From Phanerochaete sordida (lineage: Eukaryota > Basidiomycota > Agaricomycetes > Polyporales > Phanerochaetaceae), in NCBI GenBank assembly GCA_019973155.2, contig BPQB01000003.1, forward strand, positions 620,001 through 684,000: a DNA stretch of 64,000 nt, in the 5' to 3' direction. The position numbers and the translations under genes are program-made. Under the pieces are notes generated by a model. That model did not search any database and was not told where the DNA came from. It was given only the letters and a program-made list of their open reading frames with translations. This document shows, piece after piece, positions 12,050-22,785 of the stretch; position 1 is the stretch's first letter, and each line of letters opens with the position of its first letter.

Positions 12050-12642
12050 GACAGGGCGCCGGTATAGTCCAGGGATGGAAACGAGAGTGATGGGGTAGGG
12101 AAACGAATGAGGGTATCGAAAAGGTCAAAGATCCTCGCCGAGGAGCATGAAAAGCTCACCACGGACTGGCGAGCCAGGAGGTCGACGTGCCCGTCGTCGT
12201 TCAAGACGGTGAGCGGAAGGTGCGAAGCGCTCTGAATCGCTGGCCCGCTTCGCCCAAACATTTCACGCGGAGCGCTCGCGTGGTAACTTGGTCCTCGATA
12301 ATTACTTCGCACTTGGCTCAATCAATCTCCAGAGTGAACTACGCAACTAAGGGCGACACTAAATACTCGAGAAGTACTGTACATGGATAGATACACTGTG
12401 GGGGCATATTACGACGAGACCTAGAGGACCAGACCGGAACTTGAAGAATCCGAGCATAAGGAAGCTAGAGTACAACGAGGCAGCGTGTGGTATACGTGGT
12501 GATGAGAGACAAGATGATAGAGGTCCGGATGTGACGATGAACTTGCATATGATGAGAAGAAGATTAGGGGATGCTACTAGGCTATCAGCATCGATGTCTG
12601 CCAAGATGCGACAAAAGCGACTTACAAAATGTGCAGGTACCG
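12050..12642. other. Promoter/5' UTR region of the hydrolase gene
   Basis: About 590 bases between the end of the F-box gene and the start of the hydrolase gene, both on the minus strand. No conserved ORF is seen. It should hold the F-box 3' UTR and the hydrolase promoter. Confidence 0.4.
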
Positions 12643-13791
12643 TTACACGCAGGCAACGGCGATGTTCCGAGCTGCACAAGCAGAACGAAGCTCGTGGCAT
12701 GTCTCCTCTGACCACCTGCAGAAGCCAGTAGGTGGTTGGTTGTGACCTGAGCACGTCTGGAGGATACGCAAAGACGGTAAAGCTCCGGAACGGAGGAGCT
12801 CTATCCAGTCTTTCACATTGAGCTGCGGTGCTCGACCCAGCACGGAAAGCTTCACCAACGCACGGCAGGATCTAGAGATGACCGCCAGCGTTTGTGGGTT
12901 GAGGTCGACGTCGAAGAGGCGCAGCTCCTGGATAAGGGACAACGCGGGTAAATCCTGCTCGAAGATATCGCCGTGAGTGGATACGCCACACGCCTCGTAG
13001 CTCAGCGACTCTAATTTCTCGCAGCATTCAAGAAGCGGGAGAAGCAACTCCTCCCGGCTCTGCGGGCTAGATGATGAGATGCTGAGATGTCGGAGGGGGG
13101 CCCACGATTCGTAGAGCAGGTCCTCGATTGAGCCAGCCTCGACGGAGATATCATCAAGGGTGAGTGACCGCAAGCGTAGCGGGGAGGGCATGTCGGAGGG
13201 CATGATGTCAAGATGGATATGGGTGAGACGGAGAGTCTTCAGCGACCGCGCGAAGCGGTATGCGATGGAGTCATCCCAGTTGAGAGATGCGACGCGTCGA
13301 CATACTACGTCTCCCTTGTCTTGGGAGATGTAGCTACCATCGAGGTGAAGGGAGGTAATGGAATGGGCGTGACTCATCATCTGCAGGAATCTCTCCGCTC
13401 GTACTGCGAGCTCCCCGCCAAGCGTGACCGTCTCCAGGCCCTGGAGGTTCAGCGCGAACCTCAAGCCCGCGAGATCCGCTTCGGTCAGCATGGTGCCCTC
13501 GCTGAGAGTAGGACGAAGGTCTATGCCGCGTATGAGAGCCAGCAAATGTGGATTCGCTGACACCGTTCTTGCGAGTAGTGTGCAGGAGCGGAAGGAGTTA
13601 AGTCTAGGGCGTGCATACAAGCGACGCCTGATGAGCCCGACCCATGCTGGTGAGATTAGGGCTAGGCGAAAGAGGTCCCTCGGCCACCAATGTTCATCGC
13701 TCTCCAGGATGAGTGGGATGAGGTCGTCCACGATACGTGGGGACTTGGTCCTGTCTGACGTGGGGCACAGCATGGCAGTGCGCGTCGCCAT
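12643..13791 (-). CDS. F-box/LRR-like protein
   Basis: A single uninterrupted 382-codon frame, unusual here because nearly all neighbours have introns. The N-terminal part (IVDDLIPLILES, then DLFRLALISPAWVGLIRRRLY) matches the degenerate F-box common in Agaricomycetes, where the helix that binds Skp1 is weakly conserved. The rest contains repeated leucine-rich units such as LKTLRLTHIHLDIM, LRSLTLDDISVE and IQELRLFDVDLN, consistent with a substrate-binding LRR-like fold. It probably serves as a specificity subunit of an SCF ubiquitin ligase. The target is unknown. Such genes form large, fast-evolving families in these fungi. Confidence 0.72.
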   Translation of the reverse strand: MATRTAMLCPTSDRTKSPRIVDDLIPLILESDEHWWPRDLFRLALISPAWVGLIRRRLYARPRLNSFRSCTLLARTVSANPHLLALIRGIDLRPTLSEGTMLTEADLAGLRFALNLQGLETVTLGGELAVRAERFLQMMSHAHSITSLHLDGSYISQDKGDVVCRRVASLNWDDSIAYRFARSLKTLRLTHIHLDIMPSDMPSPLRLRSLTLDDISVEAGSIEDLLYESWAPLRHLSISSSSPQSREELLLPLLECCEKLESLSYEACGVSTHGDIFEQDLPALSLIQELRLFDVDLNPQTLAVISRSCRALVKLSVLGRAPQLNVKDWIELLRSGALPSLRILQTCSGHNQPPTGFCRWSEETCHELRSACAARNIAVACV

Positions 13792-14587
13792 CCCGCGGTT
13801 CGCCTAGAAAGAGGGTGCTGTTAACCTCAAGAAAAGGAGAGATGGTCAAGTGTTGGTGTGGATGTCGTGGTTGTGCAGACGGTGCTGGCAGCGCGGCCAG
13901 CACGCTGGACCTGTGCACGCTCGCTGTCAGTTGCATGTGATCTCCCCGCTTTCCTTTTCAGGGGAAACGTCTCCTGGACCTGGTGGCATTTGCCGAGTGG
14001 CGCCAATCAAAACTGTACCTGACGATACGAGCGCCCAAGATGATTCCGCTTCGTCGCGACTCACGCGCACGTCGACTCGCGTCGCGTCCAGCATCGCCGT
14101 TTGGCGTTTAGACTACCGCGGCAACCATGGTCTACTCGATGCCGAAGATGCTACACGGAGCAATACTTCTCAGCCATTTTATGTGCACACGCTGAACATC
14201 TGGCCATGGCCACCGCAGCCAAACCGCAGCAAACTCAGATGAACCTGGGATTCAGTGGATACGCTGGCTCCAGTGCGGCTGCAGTCGCGCTGTCACTGGT
14301 GCCAAGGTTCTCTAAGAACGCCTGGAAAGTAGACTGTGAGTGCGCAACCCCTTCCCACAGTGGAGAATTTACGGCTCAACCAGCTTATCTAGCGCTTTGG
14401 CGACACTGGAGCAGCGCGGTACGATATCGCCAGACGCTCGACCGCGGCCATATGCGCTCGCCTGTTCACATTGCGAGTGTCATACGCGTGATGATAATTC
14501 GTCCGAGGCGATTAAAACTCCATCGCTTTCAGTGCAACACCCTTTCACAGGGTCGTCCTCTTCCAGTCAGCTCCCCTCAGCTTCGCG
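13792..14587. other. Divergent intergenic region, F-box gene / transporter
   Basis: About 800 bases between divergent start codons. A 184-codon open frame (14101..14655) runs through it and into the transporter's first exon in another frame. It has no recognisable motif and is best read as chance openness in a 5' leader. Confidence 0.4.
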
Positions 14588-16491
14588 ATGTCCATCTCCG
14601 ACGAGACGAAGTTCCCTGGCAAGGAAGCGTACGGAGATGTGTTCGACCAGCGTGAGCCTATTCAGGAGCAAGACGTCTTCAGCGATGAAGATAGTCATGA
14701 CATCCAGTACAAGACCCTTAGCTGGCAGGTGAATCTTCGATCTTCTCCGAGCGTAGCATTGCAGCCCTCATAATTTGAACAGTTTACCGCTCTATTGATG
14801 ATCTCGGAGATAGTCAGCAATGGCATGCTGTCTCTCCCAAATGCTATGGCTGCAGTCGGTAGGTTTCTTCGCTCCAAACAAAGTGTTTTACCGACGCCAC
14901 GGTTCCAGGCATTGTGCCCGCCCTGATATTGACAATATTTTTGGGCATTTTTGGGCTCTTCACGGCGAAGCTCTTAGTTGACTTCAAGCTGAATCACCCT
15001 GGGGTCCACAACATGGGTGAGCTCAAGCGTTCCTTCCGGCGCAGTTAGCTGTCTCACGGATGGTCATTGACAGGTGACGCCGGTTATGTCCTATTTGGAC
15101 CCATTGGCAGGGAAATTCTGTCGGCAGGGACCATCGTCTTCGCCATCTTTGCCGCCGTGAGTGCGCCTCATTTGTGGCACGACCACTGCCACTAACGCCG
15201 TCCAGGGCGCAGAGCTCCTGTCGGGGCAGCAGGCCCTGTCCACGCTCTCCGACAATGGCCTTTGCGCGGTCTGGCTCGTCATCATCTTCGCCGGCGCAAC
15301 CTTCCTCCTGACGCTGCCTCGCACGCTTGGGCAGCTCAGCTGGCTGGGCTTCGGGAGCGTCGCGCTCATATTCTTCTGCGGCCTCCTGGCCATGGTAGGC
15401 GCGGGCCTGAACCCTGTTCCAGGCCGCGTTGTCCAAGCCACCGTGCCGACGACCTTCTACGAGGCGTTCCTGGCAATTACCGGACCGGTACGTGGTTCAC
15501 GAAATCTGGCGAATCTCGGCAGCTGAAGTCTGTGCAGGTCTTTGCGTACGCAGGTGCGGCTCGGTGTTACCCATATATTTCCGACATTACGAGGGTGTAG
15601 CTGACCATGATGATGTCGCAGGGCACTTCATGTGAGGCGATCGTTGGCAGTCGGGATGCTGCATGGGGATACTGAGCGCAGTCTAGGTTCTTCATCTTGA
15701 TATCTGAGATGCGCAAGCCACAGGACGCGATGAAGGCAAGCTGCAGCCAATTGGCATGTGGAAGGGAAGATGCGCTGATCATTCATTAGGCTGCATGGTG
15801 CCTCCAGGGGTTCGCGACGGTATTTTACAGCGTGTTCAGCGTGGTCGTCTATGTATATCTCGGCAGCACCGTGGCCTCGCCCGCGCTGTTCTCGCTGCCT
15901 CCGATATGGGCAAAAGCTACCTTCGGAATAGGGCTGGGGAACTTCCTGATGTGCGCACCCCTGTCCCCCTTTCTCTGCGCCACGAGGCTGACGATGCAAA
16001 TCTCCAGGACCGGCGCGCTCTGCGTGCACACCGCCGCGAAGCTCGTCTTCATCCGCTTCTTCCGGCACACGCGCCACGTCTACTCGCACACCGCGCTCGG
16101 CTGGCTCGTGTGGGTCGCGCTCTGCCTCGGCGGCACCGCCGCCGCGTGCATCCTCGCCATCGCGGTGCCGATCTTCAGCGACCTCATCGGCATCGCGGCC
16201 GCGCTCTTCGCGGCGTGGTACACGTACGGCCTCGCCGGCTTCTTCTGGCTGCATGACGTCTACCACCTGCAGGGCGGCGCGCGTGCGCTGCGCAGGCGGT
16301 GGCTCGGCACCGTCCTCGCTGTTCTCACGATTCTCGCCGGCGCGTTTATTTGTGTCGCCGGGACGTGGGTCTCTATCAAGGTGGGCTTCCTGTCGTGTGC
16401 TCCGCTGGGCGTGCGCTTACTGGGCGGCGGAGTGCAGCTGATCGTGGACGCGTACAAGGCGGGTGTCGTCGGGAAGCCGTTCACCTGCTAG
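14588..16491 (+). CDS. Amino-acid transporter, AAAP/Mtr type
   Basis: Nine exons: 14588..14728, 14783..14858, 14909..15016, 15074..15156, 15206..15487, 15538..15553, 15622..15631, 15687..15735, 15808..16491 (~482 residues). Exons 6 and 7 are only 16 and 10 nt, yet both are needed to build the family motif FAYAGHFMFFILISEMRKP. An acidic cytosolic N-terminus precedes TM1, whose helix-breaking start SEIVSNGMLSLPNAMAAVG is the signature of the Pfam Aa_trans family. About ten or eleven hydrophobic helices follow. It likely imports neutral or aromatic amino acids by proton symport at the plasma membrane, as Neurospora Mtr does. Intron 8 appears to use a GC donor (GCAAGC at 15736). This loses a few residues relative to relatives, so that boundary is the least sure. 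Confidence 0.85.
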
Positions 16492-16807
16492 TCCTCTGTC
16501 GTGTGCAGTGTACATTAGAACGGCCTCGCTATGCATTGCACGCTGTATATATCGAGAGCGACGGCGGGCAGAGTGCGCGCGGAAAGACACCGGAGAAAGA
16601 TGAAACGCGGGCGGCTAAGGGCGTCCGACTCGCGTGCCGGTCTGGGCGGGGCGTGCTGTGCCGTCATCGCGGGCGTGTGTCCGCGGCGCGGCGGCGGCTG
16701 GCAGAGGCACACGCACCGCCTCCTGAGCCCGCCCGTCCTCCTTTCCTCCAACAGACGCAGCCGCAGGAGCAACGCCCCGCGCCGTGCAGCGTCGAGCCCG
16801 AGCCAGC
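16492..16807. other. Intergenic region before the acyltransferase
   Basis: About 316 bases, GC-rich, with no recognisable gene. It holds the transporter 3' UTR and the acyltransferase promoter and leader. Confidence 0.4.
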
Positions 16808-18359
16808 ATGGCGAGCCCCGCCGCCGAGCAGCACACGCTCCCGATCGCGCGCCGCCCGCGCAAGACGTGGGCGCAGGCCGCGAACGCGCTCCTCTTCGTG
16901 CTCGTCTTCAATTTCGGGAACATCATGATCAGTGGCTTCCAGTTCGCCTGCCTCCTCCCCCTGCGCCTCCTCCCGGGCCCGCTCGCACTGCGCTGGTACG
17001 ACGAGGGCATCCGCTACAGCAAGGGGGCGTTCGGCACGCTGCTCGGTGCGTGTGCCGCTCTGGCGGAGCTCTCGCCTGGTGCTGACATCACTGCGTAGTC
17101 CTCGTCACCCAGCTGTTCGCCCCGACTTCGCTGGTTGTCTCCTTTGAACGCAACGGTCTGGGGGCGTTCACCGAAGCAGAGCTCGCCCAGCTCGTTGTCC
17201 GAGATGAATCAGGGCGGGTCACAGCCCTGCAGCTGCCGCCAAAGGCCGTCTGGATCGCAAACCACCAGGTTCGTGTCCCTCCTAAACGTCTGTTCAGTGC
17301 GCCCATACTCACACAATTAATGCGTAGATATACGCCGACTGGTGGTACGCTTGGTGTCTCACCTACTTCGCGGGTTCATACAAGGACGTGTTCATCGTCT
17401 TGAAGAAGTCGCTCAAATGGCTGCCCATTGTCGGATGGGTAAGTCGTTGCGTGCTGCTAGTTGCCGCCTGGGCGGGCGCTGACAGATCGGTTCAGGGCAT
17501 GCAGTTCTTCAATTTCATCTTCCTGAGCCGTTCGTGGGCTTCAGACCGAGTGCACCTCGCCAAGTCACTTTCGTGGCTCGGACAGCGCGCCGAAAAGCGG
17601 GACACACCGCTCACGTTCATCCTGTATCCCGAGGGGACCCTTGTCAGCAAAGACACGAGACCGCTCAGCAAGAAGTACGCGGACAAGATGGGATTCGTGC
17701 GTGACTCGTTAATTTGCTTCTGGTGGCTGCCTGGCTGACCCATGATCTGACCGCGCAGCCCGACAACCGCAACATGCTTCTGCCTCGGTCGACAGGACTG
17801 CACTACTCCCTCCGGGCGCTGGCCCCACGGATCCCCAGTTTGCAGCTCATCGACATCACGGTGGCCTACCCAGGTCAGTGGGCGCCGACGCGTCTGGGTC
17901 CGGGGCACGCGCTGACCCTCTTTCGCTGCAGGTATCCCTCCTCAAGGCTATGGCCAGTCATATTACACCTTGCGCTCCATCTTTATGGACAGAGTGCCAC
18001 CACCCCAGATCCACATGCACATCCGGAAGTTCGATGTGTCGCACGAAGTTCCGATAGGTGACCTGAGCCCAATCAACCCCTCGAAGCTTCCGAACGGCGC
18101 TGGTGACCCGACCAAGGGGGAAGCCGTCGAGACCGACATACCTCAAGGCGAGAAGGACAAGTTTGACAAATGGATCCGGGAGCTCTGGAGCACGAAGGAC
18201 CGCGATATAGATCGGTATCTGGAGGGCGGCTCGCTCGTGGACGATCCGTCGCTGCGGGTGGAGATTCCGATTGCCGTCCGCCGGAAACGCGAGATCTTGG
18301 ATGCGTTCTGCTTTTTCATTCCCGCACTCTTGGGATGGATATTTTCTGCGCTGACATAG
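16808..18359 (+). CDS. PlsC-type lysophospholipid acyltransferase (Cst26/AGPAT-like)
   Basis: Six exons: 16808..17045, 17099..17268, 17328..17438, 17496..17696, 17759..17873, 17932..18359 (~420 residues). The catalytic HX4D motif is present as NHQIYADWW, and the substrate-binding motif as FILYPEGTLVS. Hydrophobic helices lie at the N-terminus (LLFVLVFNFGNIMI) and at the extreme C-terminus (FCFFIPALLGWIFSAL), so the enzyme is membrane-anchored, probably in the ER. NHQxYxDWWY places it with the eukaryotic AGPAT/lysocardiolipin-acyltransferase branch (yeast Cst26 and YDR018C) rather than with Slc1. It would transfer a fatty acyl chain to a lysophospholipid. The exact acceptor is unknown. Confidence 0.87.
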
Positions 18360-18631
18360 AGGCAAGGCACGGTGGAGCGCACGCTATATTATATTGATAC
18401 CAATGTACCGGACCGCTTGACATACGGCGTGGATTTTGTTTTGTAATTGTGCACATGTAGCATCTCTAGCAATTGGATCTTGGTTCCTGTGGAACGAGTC
18501 ACGATGGCGTGTGCGACTGGGGCTTCCTCGGGCACTTCAGGGAGTGGTGAGGCGTCGTGCGGGACGGTGCGCGGGAGGACGACCCGGACACAACCGAGCG
18601 GGAGGCGCAGAGGGCAGCGAGCGGGCGGAGA
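18360..18631. other. Convergent intergenic region
   Basis: Short region between the stop codons of the acyltransferase and TIM8 genes, presumably overlapping 3' UTRs. Nothing else is seen. Confidence 0.4.
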
Positions 18632-19031
18632 TTACTGTGCTCCAGATTGGACGCGCTGGTGCTCGATCCTGTTGACTATGTAAAGGCTAGTGTCGAGGAA
18701 GCGTTCGACGCAGTTGGCGAGGCAGGAGGACTCTGATCGCGAAAAGCTGTTACCCGGGGTGGCAGTGATGCACCTACGTAAGGAAAAGATGAGTCAGGGG
18801 ATGACGGTGGTGGTATAAGCGTTGTCACGCACTTGTCCCAGCACATGCTGGTGAAGGAGTGGATGCTGGCGTTGAGGCGCTGCTGGGCCTGCTCGTTCTC
18901 CATGAACGTCTGGAGCTCCTTCTGCATAGAGGGGGGAGGGGGTGAGTCTGGCGGGGTGGCCGGGGGCAAGGAGGACTGCGCATGGCAGGACGTACCTTGG
19001 TCGCGTCGTCGAGAGGAAGCTGGTCGGCCAT
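18632..19031 (-). CDS. TIM8: Small Tim chaperone Tim8, mitochondrial intermembrane space
   Basis: Three exons, 19031..18996, 18921..18833 and 18773..18632, give an 88-residue protein, the usual length for this family. It starts MADQLPLDDATKKELQTF and carries the twin CX3C motif of small Tims: CWDKC, whose lysine codon is split by intron 2 so the second Cys comes from exon 3, and CLANC. The latter is followed by the VERFLDTSLYIV helix typical of Tim8. Tim8 pairs with Tim13 as a hexameric chaperone that escorts Tim23-type precursors across the intermembrane space. The two disulfides form after import through Mia40. No presequence is expected. Confidence 0.9.
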
Positions 19032-20797
19032 GGTTTGGTTCGAATGAAGGCAGAGGGCCGAGGCGAGGAGCCTGACCAGTCGGAACGCTCGCGTGGGAAC
19101 TGATCGAAGTCCCGGATCTGAGATGCAGTGTTCTTGCATGCCTTTTTGGGACGCTGCTCTTTCGGGTGCGGTCTTCTTCAGCGACGCTCTTCCAGGCTGC
19201 CCTCCCGAGGCGCTCGCCAGTGAGAAGCTGGGCTCTCCTCTCGGGCTGCCACCGTCCCCGCGGCCACCACCGACGCCGCCCAGCCTCTCACCTGCGGAGC
19301 TGCCTCGCCTTCCAGCTCACCTCCGTCTTCACAACCACACCGCCCCGTTTTTCATCTCGAGCTCGGAACACCGTCCTCCGCGGCGAATGCTCCAGGTCAT
19401 GCGCTGCCGTGGCGCCCCAGCCACCCCGCGCACCCATCTTGCGCGTCGGCCTACGCTTTCCGTAATTTACGGACACCTCCTCTCGGCCGTCTTATCGATC
19501 CAAGGCCCCTGCGCGCCCCATCGCCAGGATGCAGGCCATCTCCGGCACGGTGCGTGATTGCAATGTCGCCCAGCACCCGCTGCCTGACAATGGAACGGCA
19601 GAGGAACACCTGCCGCGATTAGCCGCCAGCTTCCAGAGGCCCCGTCCCCGCAGCGCTGATAGCTGCGCGGCGTACCGCGCGGAGGGTTAACCTTGAACCT
19701 CGAGTGTCACGGTCTCCCCCGCGCGATCCGCTGCGTTTCGTTTGACAGCGCTGTCGTGATTAGTGACGACAGCCGTGCTGCCCCAAACCTTAGGACGACA
19801 CCGAACGACACATAGCAGCGCGACTTCTTCGAGCCGAGCGCGATGAAAACTGGTGCCGGCCTTGCTCATACGTACAAACGGACCTCGCAGATCCCTCTGT
19901 AAGGCGAGCAGGCCAGCTGAGCCACCGTGTGTTGGCCGCTAGCTGCTCCCGACCTCCGCGATTCCATGCGCGAGTGGCAGAGAAGGGCAGAGGGGAGCGC
20001 TCTGCGAATACAGATTGTCGCCGGATGCACGGCCGCTCCCACCAGTCATGTCTTCCGTGTCGAATGAGGGTCTTCTGGCTCGGCGGCGGTGGGCCCCGTG
20101 GCCACGAATGAAGCGGTCGGGGTAGAGTGCACAAGCTGCGGCATCGAGAATGTACATGTTTAGTGAGCAACATCTGCTGGGCAGATCTGGATGGGAAACT
20201 GGCGTCCGTATGTGATACACGCGCTGCAGGGACGGCTCTGTGTTCGAGAGAGATGAAAGCATGTGCACGCCTGGCTCTGGCCGACTGGCGAGCCGGAGAT
20301 GTGCGCAGAGGGCAGCGAACGTAGTGGGCCCGTTTTGATGGCTCGTGTGCGCCTGTGGATTTGCATCCGCGAAGGTAAGAGCGGTCGGAGATCGAGATCG
20401 CTCTGAGATACGTTCAGCCACAACGCGCCCCGGCAGCAAACATTTTCTCGCCCAGCATGTCGCCCGGGGCTGCCTGAGCCTCCTCCGCCAGTGTTCTCGC
20501 CGCCCTCGCCGCCGCCTCGGACGGCCAGTCTCCCACACGTTCATTCCGCGCTGCGCCACAGTTCATCTCTCCCGCCTCGCCTGCCGGTAGTTCTGTACGG
20601 CCATCGATACTGTCATGGCCTGATGGAGATCAGCGTTAACCACTGTTGCTTCCAGGCTACACGTGAGTGCCTTGAAAACAAGGATTGCAGCAAAGGATGC
20701 GGTATATAAGAACCTCTCCAGAGCACCCGGGCGTCTCGACAATACCGGGTCAGTACTTGCGTTGCCTCGTGTGTCGCTCCTCTCCCCCGTAGTCTTC
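19032..20797. other. Long gene-poor region between TIM8 and IES1 copy B
   Basis: About 1.77 kb between divergent start codons, the longest gene-free stretch of the window. Open frames here (for example 19093..19557 and 19939..20559 on the other strand) are GC-driven, have no family motifs, and could not be joined by plausible introns. It should contain both promoters. A non-coding transcript or a fast-evolving small gene cannot be excluded. Confidence 0.45.
20703..20710 (+). promoter_or_regulatory. Candidate TATA box of IES1 copy B
   Basis: TATATAAG lies 88 bases upstream of the proposed ATG at 20798, a suitable place for a core promoter with a short leader. Position and sequence only; transcription start not known. 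Confidence 0.45.
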
Positions 20798-22785
20798 ATG
20801 GCGTCATCCAGTTCTACAGACCCTGCCCTCGCACCGGCACGGGCGCAGCCCTGGAACCCCCAGCAGGTCAACACTCCGTACGTCCGCCCTCCTAGCCACC
20901 GCCCGCAATTTTCCTACACACCCCTTTCCTTCTATAGACCCCAGTACCTGGGCCGAAAGACGCTGCCCATCAAGCGCGCCGACGGCGAGCCTCTCTCGCG
21001 CGAAGACATCCAGTATGACCTCCTCTACTTCATCTTCGCAGACCCAAATCGCGTCTTCGTCGACTACATGGCCCCTGGCAAGCCCCTCGTCAATTTTTGC
21101 GACCTCTATGTCAACGCGCTCTTCAACTCCAGCAAGTGTTCCAAGGTGCTCAAGGACAAGATGGTCGACACCCCCGAGTTCGCCATCGAATTCGCCAAAA
21201 TCGCGCTCCTCACCAACGTCGGCCGCATCAACACGACCATGGCCTGTGAGTCGAACGCGCCCCTTGTTCCCCCGCCGTCGTCACGAGGGTAGCGCTCACG
21301 CGCCCTCCTGCCCAGTTTTCCACGAAATGAAGACCCCACTGCGCAGCTACCACCCGGTGCCGTCTCTCCAGAAGTCGGACGGCAATCTGCAGGACGCCCC
21401 GCGTATCAAAAACTGCCTCAAAGCCGCCCTGCTGCCTTTCGAGTTCAAGACGCCTCCTCCGAGCACCCCGAATGAAATACGCGAAAAGGCGGTACGTGCG
21501 CGGTCGTGTACATTGTACCCCTATCATCTAAACTGTACGTACAGCGCGCAGGGCAGCTGCCCCCGACGAGCGTCGTGAACCTCATTTTCGTCCTCTCGAA
21601 TTCCCAGCACTCCATGGTAAGGCCTCATTTCGAGCATGCTTTGACCGGCCCGAGCTCACGCACGCGCGCCGTCCAGCAAATCGCGCAGACCCACTTCGAC
21701 CCGGGCGTCGAGTTCCTGGATCTCTTCCTTCCCGTCAACCTGTCCTCCGCCTCACGCGCCAAGGCGTTCCTCTGGCTCGTCCACCACTACCTCTCTGCCC
21801 CGGACAGCCCGAACCCGTTCGACGACGACCTGTCGCGCGCGAACCCCGGCAAGGTGCCGCGGCTCCTGCCCCTCTCGCGCGAGGACACCCAGCGCGAGAA
21901 CGTCGACCCGGACGATGAAGTCGAGTGGGGCAAGCACATGTCCGCGCTCCGCGTCAGGTTCCTCAAGGAGCTCATGGACGAGAGCGAGGCCGAGAAGCGG
22001 CGCAAGCGAGATGCGCAGATGGTGCCGCCCGTCTCCTCGTCGTTCTCGGCCGCCATGTATTCAGGTGGGCGTGGACCCCTGCGCCAAGGGGGCCTCTTGT
22101 TTGTCCTGTTCTGACGAAATACCGCGCCTCCAGGTGATATCACGAGTGGCCGCCTCACGCAGACCCAGGGCGCGGGAAGCTCGGGGGGCGAAGGCAGCAG
22201 GGGCTCGTCGTATGGACATGACGTCCCTCCGCATGCTCAGGGCATCCAGCAGCCCGTGCCTCGCCCTGCCGCCGCCGCAGGACCGTCGCAGCCTGGCGGT
22301 AAGTACCGTCAGTGCACTGCCCATCTGTTGACAAAGCTCAGCTCCGACCGCCACCGCAGGATCCGCCGCAGAGGATCAGTCGCAGGACCGGACTATGCTA
22401 CAGCGTCAGCGAAATTTTTCTCCAAGCGTCTCGCCGTTGCCCAGCCGCTGACCGTGGAGCCTCTCCGACAGACGCCTGGCACGTCGTGCAGACGACCGAT
22501 CCGCTCGCGGATTCCGACGGCGAGCAGGACGAGCATGTGAGACGCGAGTACGGTAAGTCCCGCGCGCCGCGGCGGAAAGCCGAGCCCCCGCTGATCTCCA
22601 CGCCGTTCGCGCTCGCAGGCAAACGCCTCCGCATCCTCTCGCGCCTCCGGGGCAAGGACCCGACGCCGCCGCCCGGCGGCGCCCCACCGGGGATGCCCCA
22701 GTACCAGAGCCAGTTCCAGGGCGCGAACCAGGCGGGCCCGAGCCAGGAAGCGACCGGCCGCCTGCGCCAGGTTACATGGGAGTAG
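20798..22785 (+). CDS. IES1: Ies1-like subunit of the INO80 chromatin remodeller, copy B
   Basis: Nine exons: 20798..20877, 20938..21245, 21316..21491, 21545..21616, 21677..22064, 22134..22298, 22360..22404, 22472..22552, 22619..22785 (~493 residues). It carries the full Ies1 core: GRKTLPIKRADGEPLSRED, LLTNVGRINTTMA, FFHEMKTPLRSYHPVPSLQ, LPPTSVVNLIFVLSN, NLSSASRAKAFLWL, then AWHVVQTTDPLADSDGE and KRLRILSRLRGKDPTPPPG. Intron places and phases match copy A at seven points. Copy B has one more intron and a shorter linker. Intron 1 (20878..20937) is 60 nt and open in frame, so a retained form 20 residues longer would also be translatable. I favour splicing because donor GTACGT and acceptor TTCTATAG are good and copy A has an intron nearby. 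Confidence 0.86.

Noticed and set aside
14101..14655. 184-codon plus-strand frame upstream of the transporter
   Set aside because: It overlaps the transporter's first exon in another frame and has no recognised motif. Treated as an open leader.
15628..16266. 212-codon minus-strand frame
   Set aside because: It is antisense to the transporter's transmembrane exons and highly charged, a typical shadow of hydrophobic codons.
19050..19080. GGTTCGAAT-like T-loop of a tRNA
   Set aside because: No matching acceptor or anticodon stems can be formed around it, and no tRNA was found elsewhere.
19093..19557. 154-codon Pro-rich frame between TIM8 and IES1 copy B
   Set aside because: GC-driven composition, no family motif, no supporting introns, and it starts inside the TIM8 promoter.
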